Source: Amycolatopsis lexingtonensis
Lineage (GTDB): Bacteria; Actinomycetota; Actinomycetes; Mycobacteriales; Pseudonocardiaceae
Length of the DNA stretch: 64,000 nt
Direction of reading: 5' to 3'
Assembly: GCF_014873755.1 (NCBI RefSeq)
Contig: NZ_JADBEG010000001.1
Span: forward strand, 1,986,501 to 2,050,500
Both the position numbers and the translations under genes were made by a program. Below, in pieces: positions 17,341 through 26,830 of the stretch. Position 1 is the stretch's first letter, and each line of letters opens with the position of its first letter. Under the pieces are notes generated by a model that did no database searches, was not told where the DNA came from, and saw nothing but the letters and a program-made list of their open reading frames with translations.

Positions 17341-20300
17341 CTAGATCTTCGCGCACTGCCCCGCGGCCGGGCCGCGGACGGTGTTCGGCAGGTCGTGGTC
17401 CGTCGGGACCGGCGAGTTCGCCGCGCACGCCAGCGGGCCGCCGACCGTGCTCGACGTCAGCACCGGGCCGTGGTTGGCGGTCAGCGCGACCGGGCCGGCG
17501 ATGTCGGTCAGCTCGATCGACACCGTCCCGCTCGTCCCCGTGATCGCCACCGGGCCGCCCACCTTCGTGCGGTTCAGCACGACCTGGCCGGCGCCGGTCG
17601 CCGACAGCGGGCCGTTGACCTGGCCGCCGCGGACGATCAGCGAGGCGCCGCCGGACACCGTCACCGGGCCCGAGATCGTCGCGTCCTGCAGGCACACCGT
17701 GCCCGACGAGACCGTGAGCGGCCCGTTCGAAACACCGGTGATCGTGCGGGTGCACGCCGCGTCCGGCTTGCCCAGCAGCTCGAACTCGGCCAGCTGCGCC
17801 GGGGCGCCGGTGCTGGTCGCGGTCACTTCGAGCTTGTAGTAGGCGTAGTGCGCCGGGTTGGCGACCTTGAACGCGCGGGTCTGCTGCCGCCAGCTGAACG
17901 ACTGGTTGGCCTGCTGGTCGGCCACCGCCCACGTCTTGCCGTCGTAGGAGCCCTTCAGCGTCCAGCTCTTCGGGTCGCCCGCACCGGTCTGGGACGTCAG
18001 CGTGTAGATCGCGGCGGCCTCGTCGGTGTTGTTCAGCTGGTACTGCACGGCCCCGGTGACCGCGGCCTGGGTGCGCGACGTGTTGTCCACCAGCGCCTTG
18101 GCGTCGGAGCCGTCCGAAGTGGACAGCGTGCCCTTGCCGGGGCCGGTCTCGTCGTGCAGCGGCGCCGGGACGGCGTCGCCCTGGGTGATCGACTTCGGCG
18201 CGTCGTTCGGGCCGGTGCCCCACTTCGACGGGTTCGGGCCCATGTCGAAGTCGATGACCCCGCCGCGGGCGATCAGGTCCTGCGAAAGCGACGTCGAGGA
18301 GTACGCCTTGCCGTTGACCTTCACCCCCTGGACGTAGACGTTCTTCGCGCTGTTCTTCGGCGCGTTGATCACCAGGTCCTTGCCGCCGGCCAGGTGGATC
18401 GTCGCCTTCTTGAACAGCGGCGACCCGATCGCGTAGTTCGGGCTGCCCATCTGCAGCGGGTAGAAGCCCAGCGCGCTGAAGGTCCACCACGCCGACTGCT
18501 CGCCGTTGTCCTCGTCACCCGCGTAGCCCTGGCCGATCTCGCTGCCGGTGTAGAGCCTCGAGAGCGCCTCGCGGACCTTCTCCTGCGTCTTCGACGGCTG
18601 GCCCGCGTAGTCGTACATGTAGAGCGTGTGGTGCGAGGCCTGGTTCGAGTGACCCAACTGGCCCATCCTGACGTCGCGGGCCTCCCGCATCTCGTGGATC
18701 ACGCCCCCGTAGGAACCCGGGAAGTTCGCGGTCTCCTGGTCGGCGAAGAACGCGTCCAGCTTCTTCGCCAGCCCCGCCTTGCCGCCGTAGAGGTTCGCCA
18801 GGCCCTGACCGTCCTGCGGCACGGAGAACGCCATGCCCCAGCCGTCGGTCTCGGTGTAGTCGATGCCCCACACCCGCGGGTCGTAGTCCTGCGGCGACCG
18901 GCTGAACTTGCCCTGCGCGTCACGGCCCTGGAAGAACCCGACGCTCGGGTCGAACAGGTTCACGTACTGCTGCGCGCGGCTGGTGAAGTACTCGTAGTTC
19001 GACAAGTACTCCTGCTTGCGCGGGTCGCTCGCCGGAGCTTCGTCGTAGAGCTTCTTCGACAGGTTCGCGATGCCGAAGTCGTTGACGTAGCCCTCGATCG
19101 ACCACGAGAACCCGTGGTCGGCGGTGTTGGGCGCGTAGCCGAGGAACATGCCCTCGTCGACGCCCTTGCGGCCGACCGCGTTGTTCGGCGGGGTCACCGT
19201 CGCGTCCTTCAGCGCCGCGTCGTAGAACGACTTGACGTCGAAGTTCTTCACGCCCTTGAGGTAGGCGTCGGCGAACGCGACGTCGGCGCTGGTGCCGGTC
19301 ATCAGGTCCGCGTAGCCCGGGGAGGACCAGCGCGAGATCCAGCCGCCGTCGCGGTACTGCTGCACGAACCCGTCGACCATCTTTCCGGCCATGTCCGGGG
19401 TCAGCAGGGAGTACGCCGGCCAGGTGGTGCGGTAGGTGTCCCAGAACCCGTTGTTGACGTAGGTCTGGCCGTCGACGATCTTCGCCCCGGTCTGCGTCGG
19501 GGTGTCCGCCCCGGCCTTCGGCGAGACGAAGCTCGCGTACTTGTAGGCCGGCTTCTCGGTCGTGCCGGTGTTCTCGAACGCCGAGTTCGGGTACAGGAAC
19601 AGCCGGTAGAGGTTCGAGTACAGCGTCGTGAGCTGGTCCTTCGACGCGCCCTCGACCTCGATCACCTTCAGCTGGTCGTCCCAGGCGCGCTGCGCGGCGT
19701 CGCGGACGGAGTCGAAGGTGGCGTTCGGGGCGATCTCCTGGGCCAGGTTCTTCTTCGCCTGGTCCACGCTGATCAGCGACGTCGCGATCCGCATGGTCAC
19801 CGTCTTGTCGGCGCCGGCGGCGAACCGCAGGTAGCCGGCGACGTTGTCGTGACCCTGCCCGGTGAGCTTCGCGCCCGAGGTGACCGGCTTGTCGAAGGTG
19901 GCGTAGACGAACATCCGGCCCGCACCGGCCGACAGGCCGCTCTTGACGTCGGTGTAGCCCGACAGCGTGCCGCCCGCGGTGTCGAGCGTCAGCCCGCCCT
20001 GGTTCTTGTAGTTGTCGAAGATCAGGCTCGAGTCGCTGCCCGGGAAGGAGAACCGGAACACCGCCGCGTGGTCGGTCGGGGCGATCTCGGTCTTGATCCC
20101 GTTCTCGAACTGCACGCCGTAGTAGTGCGCGCGGGCGACCTCGTTGTCGTGCTTGAACGCCAGCGCTCGTGCTTCGTGGTCGGCGTTCGGGACGCCGGCG
20201 GCCGCGGATGGCATCACCTGGAAGGTCTGCCGGTCGCCCATCCACGGGCTCGGCTCGTGGCTGACGCTGAACGCCTGCAGCTCCGGCAGGTTCTGCGCGT

Positions 20301-21666
20301 TGTTCTGGCTGTGGTAGTTGTACATCCACCGCACGTCGTCGTTGTCGGCGTTCGCGTCGGTCACCGGGGTCCAGAAGTTGAACCCGTGCGGCACCGCGGT
20401 GGCGGGGAAGTTGTTGCCGCGGGAGAACGAGCCGTTGGCCATCGTGCCGCGCGTGGTGAGCACGTTGTCGCTCGGGCGGGTGCTGGCCGGCGGGGTCGGC
20501 GTCGCCGAGATCTTGACGTCGTCGAGCCAGCCCTGCAGCGAGCCGGGGCCGTCGGGGTTGTCGTAGCCGACCAGGATCCGGTCGATCGTCTTGCCCTTGG
20601 CGACCGTGCCGATCGCCGAGCGCACCAGGTTCCACTGGTTGGTGTAGAGGACCTTGCTCTTGCCCTGGCCCTCCGGCGTCAGCGGGAAGCCGTACTGGTC
20701 GGTCGCGCCGAGGTCGCGCAGGCGGGTGCCGTCGGTGAAGACCAGGTCGATCGCCACGTTGGTGCTCTGGTACTTCAGGTCACCGGTGATGAACTGGGGC
20801 TGCACCTTGTAGGACAGCTCGGTCGAGGGCACGACCGGGACGTCGACGTCGAAGACCTTGTTGTAGGACCAGCCGTGGGCCTGGGTCTGGCTGCCCGAGT
20901 AGCGGAACGCCTTGAGCCCGGTGAAGCCGACGCGGTTCTTGTTCGTGTACCCGCTGGTCGGGCCCGAGTCGGTGAAGGAGCGCATGTTCGGCAGCGGCGG
21001 CGGCGCCGGCTCGTCGTTGGCCAGCAGCAGCTCCGACAGCTGCAGGATCGGCCCGCCGTTGTTGCGGGTGATGTTCAACCGGAAGAACTTGTACGCCGCG
21101 GTCGGCGCGGCCAGCGCGTAGTCCTTCTGCTGGAACCGGGCGGTGAACGCCTGGTCGGCCTGCTTGTCGAGGTCGGTCCAGGTGAGGGCGTCGTTCGAGC
21201 CCTGCAGCGTCCAGTCCTTGGGGTCGCGGTTGTCGAAGTCGTTGGCCGAGGACAGCGCGTAGTGCGTGATCGACGTCGGCTCGGACAGCGTGAGCTGCGC
21301 CCACGCCGTCGGGTCCCAGGACAGCCACTTCGTGTCGGTGGTGCCGTCGACGAGGTTCGACACGACTTCGCCGCCGCTGGTGTTCTCGCTGCTGGCGCTG
21401 GTCTCGGTCACCTTGCCGCGGATGTCGCCGGGGATGGCGGTGCCGTTCGCGCCGTTGATCCCGGACGCGCGCGGCTTGCCGTCGGCGTCGGTGTCCACGG
21501 TGTCGGTCCAGGTCGGCTGGACGTCACCGGCCTCGAAGGAGGAGGAGAAGTCGGCGGGCAGAGCTTCGTCGGCGGCCGACGAAGCCGCGGGGACGGCGAC
21601 CAGGCCGGCGGCGACCAAGGCGGTCACCAGGAAAGCGACCGGTGGTCTGGCGCTTCGGGGCATCAT
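17341..21666 (-). CDS. Secreted multidomain GH92 glycosyl hydrolase
   Basis: A 1441-residue extracellular alpha-mannosidase-type enzyme. Order: signal peptide (about 1-31, VAFLVTALVAAGLVAVPAAS); F5/8-type discoidin domain (about 80-225, ALSSANDFDNRDPKDWTLQG); GH92 N-domain; catalytic domain with GFWDTYRTTWPAY, GWISRWSSPGYADLMTGTS, GQLGHSNQASHHTLY and GDEDNGEQSAWW (Asp1051); a second discoidin-like domain (about 1190-1310); and a Cys-bounded tail with repeating GPV/GPL steps that looks like a beta-helix (about 1312-1441). The second ATG at 21663 is better spaced from GGGAG than the first. A TGACATCGATGTCA palindrome lies about 80 bases upstream. Confidence 0.94.
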   Translation of the reverse strand: MMPRSARPPVAFLVTALVAAGLVAVPAASSAADEALPADFSSSFEAGDVQPTWTDTVDTDADGKPRASGINGANGTAIPGDIRGKVTETSASSENTSGGEVVSNLVDGTTDTKWLSWDPTAWAQLTLSEPTSITHYALSSANDFDNRDPKDWTLQGSNDALTWTDLDKQADQAFTARFQQKDYALAAPTAAYKFFRLNITRNNGGPILQLSELLLANDEPAPPPLPNMRSFTDSGPTSGYTNKNRVGFTGLKAFRYSGSQTQAHGWSYNKVFDVDVPVVPSTELSYKVQPQFITGDLKYQSTNVAIDLVFTDGTRLRDLGATDQYGFPLTPEGQGKSKVLYTNQWNLVRSAIGTVAKGKTIDRILVGYDNPDGPGSLQGWLDDVKISATPTPPASTRPSDNVLTTRGTMANGSFSRGNNFPATAVPHGFNFWTPVTDANADNDDVRWMYNYHSQNNAQNLPELQAFSVSHEPSPWMGDRQTFQVMPSAAAGVPNADHEARALAFKHDNEVARAHYYGVQFENGIKTEIAPTDHAAVFRFSFPGSDSSLIFDNYKNQGGLTLDTAGGTLSGYTDVKSGLSAGAGRMFVYATFDKPVTSGAKLTGQGHDNVAGYLRFAAGADKTVTMRIATSLISVDQAKKNLAQEIAPNATFDSVRDAAQRAWDDQLKVIEVEGASKDQLTTLYSNLYRLFLYPNSAFENTGTTEKPAYKYASFVSPKAGADTPTQTGAKIVDGQTYVNNGFWDTYRTTWPAYSLLTPDMAGKMVDGFVQQYRDGGWISRWSSPGYADLMTGTSADVAFADAYLKGVKNFDVKSFYDAALKDATVTPPNNAVGRKGVDEGMFLGYAPNTADHGFSWSIEGYVNDFGIANLSKKLYDEAPASDPRKQEYLSNYEYFTSRAQQYVNLFDPSVGFFQGRDAQGKFSRSPQDYDPRVWGIDYTETDGWGMAFSVPQDGQGLANLYGGKAGLAKKLDAFFADQETANFPGSYGGVIHEMREARDVRMGQLGHSNQASHHTLYMYDYAGQPSKTQEKVREALSRLYTGSEIGQGYAGDEDNGEQSAWWTFSALGFYPLQMGSPNYAIGSPLFKKATIHLAGGKDLVINAPKNSAKNVYVQGVKVNGKAYSSTSLSQDLIARGGVIDFDMGPNPSKWGTGPNDAPKSITQGDAVPAPLHDETGPGKGTLSTSDGSDAKALVDNTSRTQAAVTGAVQYQLNNTDEAAAIYTLTSQTGAGDPKSWTLKGSYDGKTWAVADQQANQSFSWRQQTRAFKVANPAHYAYYKLEVTATSTGAPAQLAEFELLGKPDAACTRTITGVSNGPLTVSSGTVCLQDATISGPVTVSGGASLIVRGGQVNGPLSATGAGQVVLNRTKVGGPVAITGTSGTVSIELTDIAGPVALTANHGPVLTSSTVGGPLACAANSPVPTDHDLPNTVRGPAAGQCAKI

Positions 21667-21746
21667 TGCTCCCAGTGCTGGAGGGCGGGTTCATCAAGCG
21701 CCGCGCAGGCGGGGACCGGCGGCGCCCAGGAAGACAAACGCGCGGG

Positions 21747-21760
21747 TGACATCGATGTCA
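21747..21760. promoter_or_regulatory. Perfect 14-bp palindrome, candidate operator of the secreted GH92 gene
   Basis: TGACATCGATGTCA is a perfect palindrome centred on CG, the form usual for LacI-family operators. It lies in the 192-base divergent region between the GH92 gene (start 21666) and the methyltransferase gene (start 21859). No regulator gene is adjacent. Confidence 0.6.
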
Positions 21761-21858
21761 AGACCGGCCGACAAACCTGGCCAGAAGTGGACAACCCGCC
21801 GGGCGCGGCCCCGGCAAACCACTCCCGGCGGACCGGCGTGATCGGTAAGGTCACGGCC

Positions 21859-22491
21859 ATGACCGACCCCGCCGACCGGGTGCTCTCCCGGGCGTCCCTG
21901 GCCGAAGGCAACCCGACCGGCTGGTTCGACCAGCTCTACACTGCCGCCGAACGCGGCGAAGCGGTCGTCCCCTGGACCCGCGGCGAACCCAACACCGACC
22001 TCGCCGACTGGGTCGAGCCGGGCGAAGGCCGCCGGGCACTGGTCGTCGGCAGCGCCCTCGGCGACGACGCGGAGCTGCTGGCCTCGCAGGGCTGGGCGGT
22101 GACGGCGTTCGACGTCGCACCGACCGCGGTCAAGGCCGCCCAGGCCCGCTTCCCGGACTCCGCGGTGGACTACGTGGTCGCCGACCTGCTGGATCCGCCG
22201 GGGGAGTGGCGGCAGGCGTTCGACCTGGTCGTGGAGATCATCAACATCCAGGCAATGCCCCGCGAGTACCGCCCGGCGGCGATCGCGTCCCTGGCCGGCT
22301 TCCTCGCCCCGGGCGGCACGCTGCTGGTCTCCGAGGTCGCGGAGGAGAGCACCGACACCGAGACGTGGGTGGGCCCGCCGTGGCCGTTCAGCCGCGCGGA
22401 GATCGAGTCCACCGCCCAGGACGGCGTCCGCCTGCTCAGCCTGGAGACCATCCGCGAGGGCACCCGCTACTGGGCGGAGTTCACCCGGTAA
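21859..22491 (+). CDS. Class I SAM-dependent methyltransferase
   Basis: A 210-residue methyltransferase. The SAM-binding glycine motif is ALVVGSALGDDAELLASQGW (about residues 60-79), followed by FDVAPTAVKAAQARFP and a VEIINIQAMP post-motif. The N-terminus NPTGWFDQLYTAAERGEAVVPW resembles thiopurine/tellurite-resistance type methyltransferases. The ATG at 21859 is preceded by GGTAAGG. It is transcribed away from the secreted GH92 gene and is probably monocistronic. The acceptor is unknown. Confidence 0.87.
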   Translation: MTDPADRVLSRASLAEGNPTGWFDQLYTAAERGEAVVPWTRGEPNTDLADWVEPGEGRRALVVGSALGDDAELLASQGWAVTAFDVAPTAVKAAQARFPDSAVDYVVADLLDPPGEWRQAFDLVVEIINIQAMPREYRPAAIASLAGFLAPGGTLLVSEVAEESTDTETWVGPPWPFSRAEIESTAQDGVRLLSLETIREGTRYWAEFTR

Positions 22492-22578
22492 CGACGCCGG
22501 ACGCGCACCCGGAACCGGCCGGCCTCCCCGCGCCGATGCCCCGGGCCGGGTGGCCCGGTCGGCTGCGGCCGCACTCGC

Positions 22579-22631
22579 GTCTTGAATGAGTCATTCAGGG
22601 CGTCGGAGGTCCTGAATGACTCATTCAAGAC
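22579..22631. repeat. 53-bp intergenic palindrome, copy 3 of 5
   Basis: Perfect 21-base arms (22579-22599 and 22611-22631) with a diverged loop. It lies between the convergent stops of the methyltransferase and M20 hydrolase genes, where it could serve both as terminator. Confidence 0.93.
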
Positions 22632-22692
22632 ATCACGGCCCGCCGCGATGCCACCCAGCCGGACTGCCGCTGCAGCGCCGGCGTTCGGAGTA

Positions 22693-23991
22693 CTAGCAGC
22701 TAGCCAGGAACCTCGACAGCACCCGCGTCCCGAAGTGCAACCCCTCCACCGGGACCCGCTCGTCCACCCCGTGCGCCATCGCCCGGTACGGGAAGCCCTT
22801 CGGCAGCCACAGCGGCGCGAACCCGTAGTTGTCGATCCCCAGCTGCGCGAACGCCTTCGCGTCCGTCCCGCCGCCCAGGCAATACGGCACCACGACGGCT
22901 TCGGAATCCTCCGCGCGCAACGCCGACGACATCGCGGAGAACCACGGCGAGTCCACCGGAGCCTGCACCGGCGGCTGGTGCGCGACGAACTCCCGCGTCA
23001 CCCCTTCGCCCAGCAGCTCGTCCAGCACCGCGAACAACGACTCCTCGGTCCCCGGCAGCACCCGGACGTCGACCTGCGCGGTCGCCGTCGAGGGGATCAC
23101 GTTCACCTTGTAGCCCGCGTCGAGCATCGTCGGGGTCGTGCTGTTGCGGACCGTCGGCAGCACCAGCGCACCCGCCGGGCCCAGTGCGGCCACCGCCGCG
23201 TCCACGGAGTCCGAAGTGGACAGATCCACCGGCACGCCCAGCGCCGCGCCGGTCCGCTCCAGGAACGCCCGTACCGCCGGGGTCAGCGACACCGGCCATG
23301 CGTGGGCCGCGATCCGGTGCAGCGCACCGACCAACCGGGTGACGGCGTTCTCGGCGTTCGGGCGCGAGCCGTGGCCCGCGCGGCCGCGGGCGGTCAGGCG
23401 CAGGTGGGCGGTGCCGCGCTCGGCCGTCCCCACCGGGTACAGGTGCACGTCGCGGCCGTCGGCGGCCGGCACGTGGTAGGTGTAGCCGCCCGACTCGCTG
23501 ATCGCCGCGACGCACCCTTCGAACAGCGATGGATGCCGGTCGACCAGCCAGTGCGCGCCCCACTCGCCGCGGTCCTCCTCGTCGGCGACGAACGCCAGCA
23601 CCAGCTCGCGCCGCGGCCGCACCCCGCCCGCGAGCGCGGCGAGCACCATCGCCACGAAGTCCTTCATGTCGGTCGCGCCGCGGCCCCACAGGTAGCCGTC
23701 GCGCACCTCGCCGGAGAACGGCGGCACCGACCAGTCGGCCGCGTCCGCCGGGACGACGTCCAGGTGCCCCTGCACCAGCAACGCCGGCAGCGACGGGTCG
23801 GTGCCGGGCACGCGGGCGATCACGCTGGCCCGCCCGGGCGCCGCCTCGAGGATCTGCGAGGGGATGCCGAGGCCGTCCAGGAACGCCGCCACGTACTCCG
23901 CCGCCGGCCGCTCCGGGTTGGCGTCGTTGTTCCCGCGGTTGGTCGTGTCGAACCGGATCAGGTCCGCGCACAGCTCGACGACGTCAGCCAT
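22693..23991 (-). CDS. M20 family metallohydrolase (ArgE/DapE/CPG2-like peptidase)
   Basis: A 432-residue di-zinc amidohydrolase or exopeptidase. Metal and catalytic residues are visible: His76 and Asp78 in QGHLDVVP, Asp108 in WGRGATDMKD, the Glu138-Glu139 pair in ADEEDRGEWGA and a C-terminal His in YRAMAHGVDERV. RAGHGSRPNAENAV is the dimerization-domain histidine loop. Its start overlaps the end of the M55 D-aminopeptidase gene by 8 bases, so the two form one operon, divergent from a peptide ABC importer. It probably trims or deacylates imported peptides. Confidence 0.92.
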   Translation of the reverse strand: MADVVELCADLIRFDTTNRGNNDANPERPAAEYVAAFLDGLGIPSQILEAAPGRASVIARVPGTDPSLPALLVQGHLDVVPADAADWSVPPFSGEVRDGYLWGRGATDMKDFVAMVLAALAGGVRPRRELVLAFVADEEDRGEWGAHWLVDRHPSLFEGCVAAISESGGYTYHVPAADGRDVHLYPVGTAERGTAHLRLTARGRAGHGSRPNAENAVTRLVGALHRIAAHAWPVSLTPAVRAFLERTGAALGVPVDLSTSDSVDAAVAALGPAGALVLPTVRNSTTPTMLDAGYKVNVIPSTATAQVDVRVLPGTEESLFAVLDELLGEGVTREFVAHQPPVQAPVDSPWFSAMSSALRAEDSEAVVVPYCLGGGTDAKAFAQLGIDNYGFAPLWLPKGFPYRAMAHGVDERVPVEGLHFGTRVLSRFLASC

Positions 23992-24811
23992 AGATGCCCT
24001 GCACCGCCCCCGCCGCGATCGCCGTGACGACCTTGAACGCCTTCATCGCCTCGGTCATGTCCGGCGCGTCGAACCCGACCCGCCGGGTGCCGATCTGCTC
24101 CACCGTCGGGATCACCGCGGTCGCCTGCGCCAGGTGGCTCGCGTCGAACTCCACCTCGATCCGGTGCGGCCGGACCTGCCGCTCTTCCCGGCCGGCCCGC
24201 GCCATCGCGTCGGCCGCCGCGCCGGTCAGCAGCTCCGCCGTGCGCGCCGGCGGCAGGCAGATGGCCGCGTACCGGCTCACGCACTCCTTCACCTGGACCA
24301 GCTCCGCCTCCGGAGCGTAATCACGGGCGTCTTCACACGTTTCGTCGTCACCCGAAACGAGCAGGACAGGGACGCCGTACTCCGCGGCCATCGCCGCGTT
24401 CAGCCTGCCTTCGCTCGCCGGGACGTCGTCCAGCCACACCCCGGTGATCTGGTTCTCCAGGTAGGTGTGCGAAAGCACCCCGTCGAACCCGGCACCGGCG
24501 TGGTAACCCAGGAACACCACACCGTCCACACCGGAATCGATGCCCTGCATCATCGACAGCGGCTTGTGCCGCCCGGTGAGCATCCGCGCCCGCGGGTCGA
24601 GGTCCTCCAGCAGCAGGTTCCGCTGCGACGAATGCGCCTCGTTGACCAGCACGTCCGCGGCCCCGGCGTCGAACAGCCCGGCCAGCACGGCGTTGACGTC
24701 GCCGGTGAACAACCGCCGGAAGCGGTCCCACTGCGGCGAACCGGGCACGACGTCGTCGGTCCAGGTGACGCCGGTGGCGCCTTCCATGTCCGCCGAGATC
24801 ATGATGCGCAT
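23984..24811 (-). CDS. M55 family D-aminopeptidase (DppA-like)
   Basis: A 275-residue zinc D-aminopeptidase, which in Bacillus DppA releases D-alanine from D-Ala-D-Ala and short D-peptides inside a decameric ring. Key residues fall at the DppA positions: Asp8 and Glu10 (ISADMEG), His60, His104 (LGYHAG), His115 (VLSH) and Glu134 (ASEG; 133 in DppA). I set the start at the ATG at 24811 (MRIMISADMEG); the frame extends upstream without homology. It lies next to a divergent dipeptide importer, the same association as in the Bacillus dpp operon, which supports cell-wall peptide scavenging. Confidence 0.92.
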   Translation of the reverse strand: MRIMISADMEGATGVTWTDDVVPGSPQWDRFRRLFTGDVNAVLAGLFDAGAADVLVNEAHSSQRNLLLEDLDPRARMLTGRHKPLSMMQGIDSGVDGVVFLGYHAGAGFDGVLSHTYLENQITGVWLDDVPASEGRLNAAMAAEYGVPVLLVSGDDETCEDARDYAPEAELVQVKECVSRYAAICLPPARTAELLTGAAADAMARAGREERQVRPHRIEVEFDASHLAQATAVIPTVEQIGTRRVGFDAPDMTEAMKAFKVVTAIAAGAVQGIYG

Positions 24812-24880
24812 GACCGGCACTCTAGCCAGGCCCCGCCCGCCACGGGCGCGGAATCCCCGATCACGCAGCGTCACGCGAAT

Positions 24881-24896
24881 CGATCGATAACGATCG
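24881..24896. promoter_or_regulatory. Inverted repeat in the peptidase/importer divergent region
   Basis: CGATCG-ATAA-CGATCG lies between the divergent starts at 24811 and 24981. It is a possible shared operator. A weak promoter for the importer (TTGCGC at 24921, 18 bases, TTACTT at 24945) lies just downstream. Confidence 0.35.
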
Positions 24897-24980
24897 GACA
24901 CCTGCCGAGGCGGCAACATATTGCGCGGTTGTCCCGGTATGTGGTTACTTCTCGTCCTTGGGGAGGCTCACAAGCGAACG

Positions 24981-26828
24981 ATGGGGTGGTTTTTGGTGCA
25001 GTTCCAACGCAGACTCGGGCGGTTCGCCCGCGTGGGCGCGGTCGCCGCGGCCGCGACACTGGCGGCGATCCCGCTCGCCGTCCCGGCCCAGGCGCAACAG
25101 GGCAAAGTGCTGCGGGTCGCGCTGACCACCGGCATCGACCACCTGAACCCGTTCACCGCCGTGCTCGCCGCCTCGACGCAGATCGGCCGGTTCACCTACG
25201 AGTTCCTCACCGTCCCGAACGCCGAGAAGGCCGAGGCCTCGCCCGCGCTCGCCGAATCCTGGACCCCGTCGGCGGACAAGCTGACCTGGACGTTCAAGAT
25301 CCGCACCGGCGTCAAGTGGAGCGACGGGAAGCCGGTGACCGCCAAGGACGCCGCCTACACGTTCAACCGGATGCTCACCGACGAGAACGCGCGCACCGCC
25401 AACGGCAACTACGTGGCCAACTTCGAGACGGTCACCGCGCCCGACGACACCACGCTCGTCATCAAGACCAAGGCCGTGCAGGTCAACATGAACCTGCTCG
25501 ACGTCCCGATCGTGCCGCAGCACATCTGGGAGCCGGTCACCGACCTCAAGGACCCCAAGACCGACCAGCTGGCCATCGCCGGCGTCTCCGACGGCCCGTA
25601 CCAGGTCACCGAGTACAAGCCGAACGAGTACGTCAAGTTCAAGGCCAACAAGGACTACTGGCGCGGCGCCCCGAAGGTCGACGAGCTGCAGCTGCTGCAG
25701 TTCAAGGACACCGAAGCCGCGGTCAACGCGCTCAAGCAGGGCGAAGTCGACGTCATCAACCGGCTCAACCCCAACCAGTTCGCCGCGCTGCAGGGCCAGG
25801 AGGGCATCACCACCAACGCCGCGCCCGGCCGCCGCTACGACGAGCTGGCGATGAACTTCGGCGTCCAGGACAACGCGAACCACCCCATCGGTGACGGAAA
25901 CCCGGTGCTCAAGGACATCAACGTCCGCAAGGCGATCGCCCAGGCCGTCGACACCCAGGCGATCGTGGACAAGGTGCTCAAGGGCCTCGGCCAGGTCGGC
26001 GGCGGCGTCGTGCCCGCCGTCTACAGCGCCTACCACTGGGACCCCAGCGACAGCGAGAAGACCAAGTTCGACCTCGCCGCCGCCAACGCCACCCTCGAGC
26101 AGGCCGGCTACAAGAAGGGCCCCGACGGCGTCCGCACCGCCCCGGGCGGCGCGAAGCTGGAACTGCGCCTGACCGGGCACTCCAACCGCAGCTACGACCA
26201 GGGCGTCGCCCAGTACGTCAGCGGCTGGCTCAAGGACATCGGCATCACCGTCAAGCAGGACCTGGTCTCCGATGACGAGCTGTCCGACCGCACCGCCACC
26301 GGCAAGTACGACCTCGCCATCGGCGGCTACGGCACCAGCCCGGACCCGGACTACGTGCTCTCGCTGCACACCTGCGCCGCGCGGCCCAGCGCCGACGCCA
26401 AGGGCGGCAGCACCGACACGTTCTTCTGCGACGCCCAGTACGACGACCTCTACAAGAAGCAGCTGACCGAGACCGACGACGCGAAGCGCGCCGAGTACGT
26501 CAAGCAGGCCCAGGCCCGGCTCTACAGCCAGTACCCGACGATCGTCCTGGACTACCAGAACGCGCTCGAGGCCTACCGCTCCGACAAGTTCTCCGGCTTC
26601 ACCACCCAGCCGCAGCCCAAGGGCGCGATCCTCGAGCAGACCGGCTACTGGGGCGTCTACGGCGCCACGCCGGCCGGCTCCGAGAACGCGAAGGACGCCA
26701 ACGCCGTCGGCGGCGGCTCGGACAGCACCGTCGTGTGGATCGTCGTCGGCGGCATCGTCGTGGTGGTCCTCGTCATCGGCGGGATCGTCCTGTCCCGCCG
26801 GAACAAGACCTCGGAAGACCGCGAGTAG
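24981..26828 (+). CDS. Peptide ABC transporter substrate-binding protein with C-terminal membrane anchor
   Basis: A 615-residue SBP_bac_5 family peptide/oligopeptide receptor. The N-terminus has a signal-like segment (RRLGRFARVGAVAAAATLAAIPLAVPAQA) with no lipobox cysteine. The family signature region ALAESWTPSADKLTWTFKIR and WSDGKPVTAKDAAYTFNRM is present. Unusually, a glycine/serine linker leads to a C-terminal helix (VVWIVVGGIVVVVLVIGGIVL) and a positive tail (SRRNKTSEDRE), so the protein appears anchored at its C-terminus. ATG 24981 is chosen, but GTG 24996 has a better-spaced GGGGTGG. It starts a four-gene importer operon. Confidence 0.92.
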   Translation: MGWFLVQFQRRLGRFARVGAVAAAATLAAIPLAVPAQAQQGKVLRVALTTGIDHLNPFTAVLAASTQIGRFTYEFLTVPNAEKAEASPALAESWTPSADKLTWTFKIRTGVKWSDGKPVTAKDAAYTFNRMLTDENARTANGNYVANFETVTAPDDTTLVIKTKAVQVNMNLLDVPIVPQHIWEPVTDLKDPKTDQLAIAGVSDGPYQVTEYKPNEYVKFKANKDYWRGAPKVDELQLLQFKDTEAAVNALKQGEVDVINRLNPNQFAALQGQEGITTNAAPGRRYDELAMNFGVQDNANHPIGDGNPVLKDINVRKAIAQAVDTQAIVDKVLKGLGQVGGGVVPAVYSAYHWDPSDSEKTKFDLAAANATLEQAGYKKGPDGVRTAPGGAKLELRLTGHSNRSYDQGVAQYVSGWLKDIGITVKQDLVSDDELSDRTATGKYDLAIGGYGTSPDPDYVLSLHTCAARPSADAKGGSTDTFFCDAQYDDLYKKQLTETDDAKRAEYVKQAQARLYSQYPTIVLDYQNALEAYRSDKFSGFTTQPQPKGAILEQTGYWGVYGATPAGSENAKDANAVGGGSDSTVVWIVVGGIVVVVLVIGGIVLSRRNKTSEDRE

Positions 26829-26830
26829 GA

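Noticed and set aside
17395..22491. A 1698-codon open frame antisense to the secreted GH92
   Set aside because: It is the third-position shadow of a GC-rich gene; only its last 210 codons (from 21859) look like a protein, the methyltransferase.
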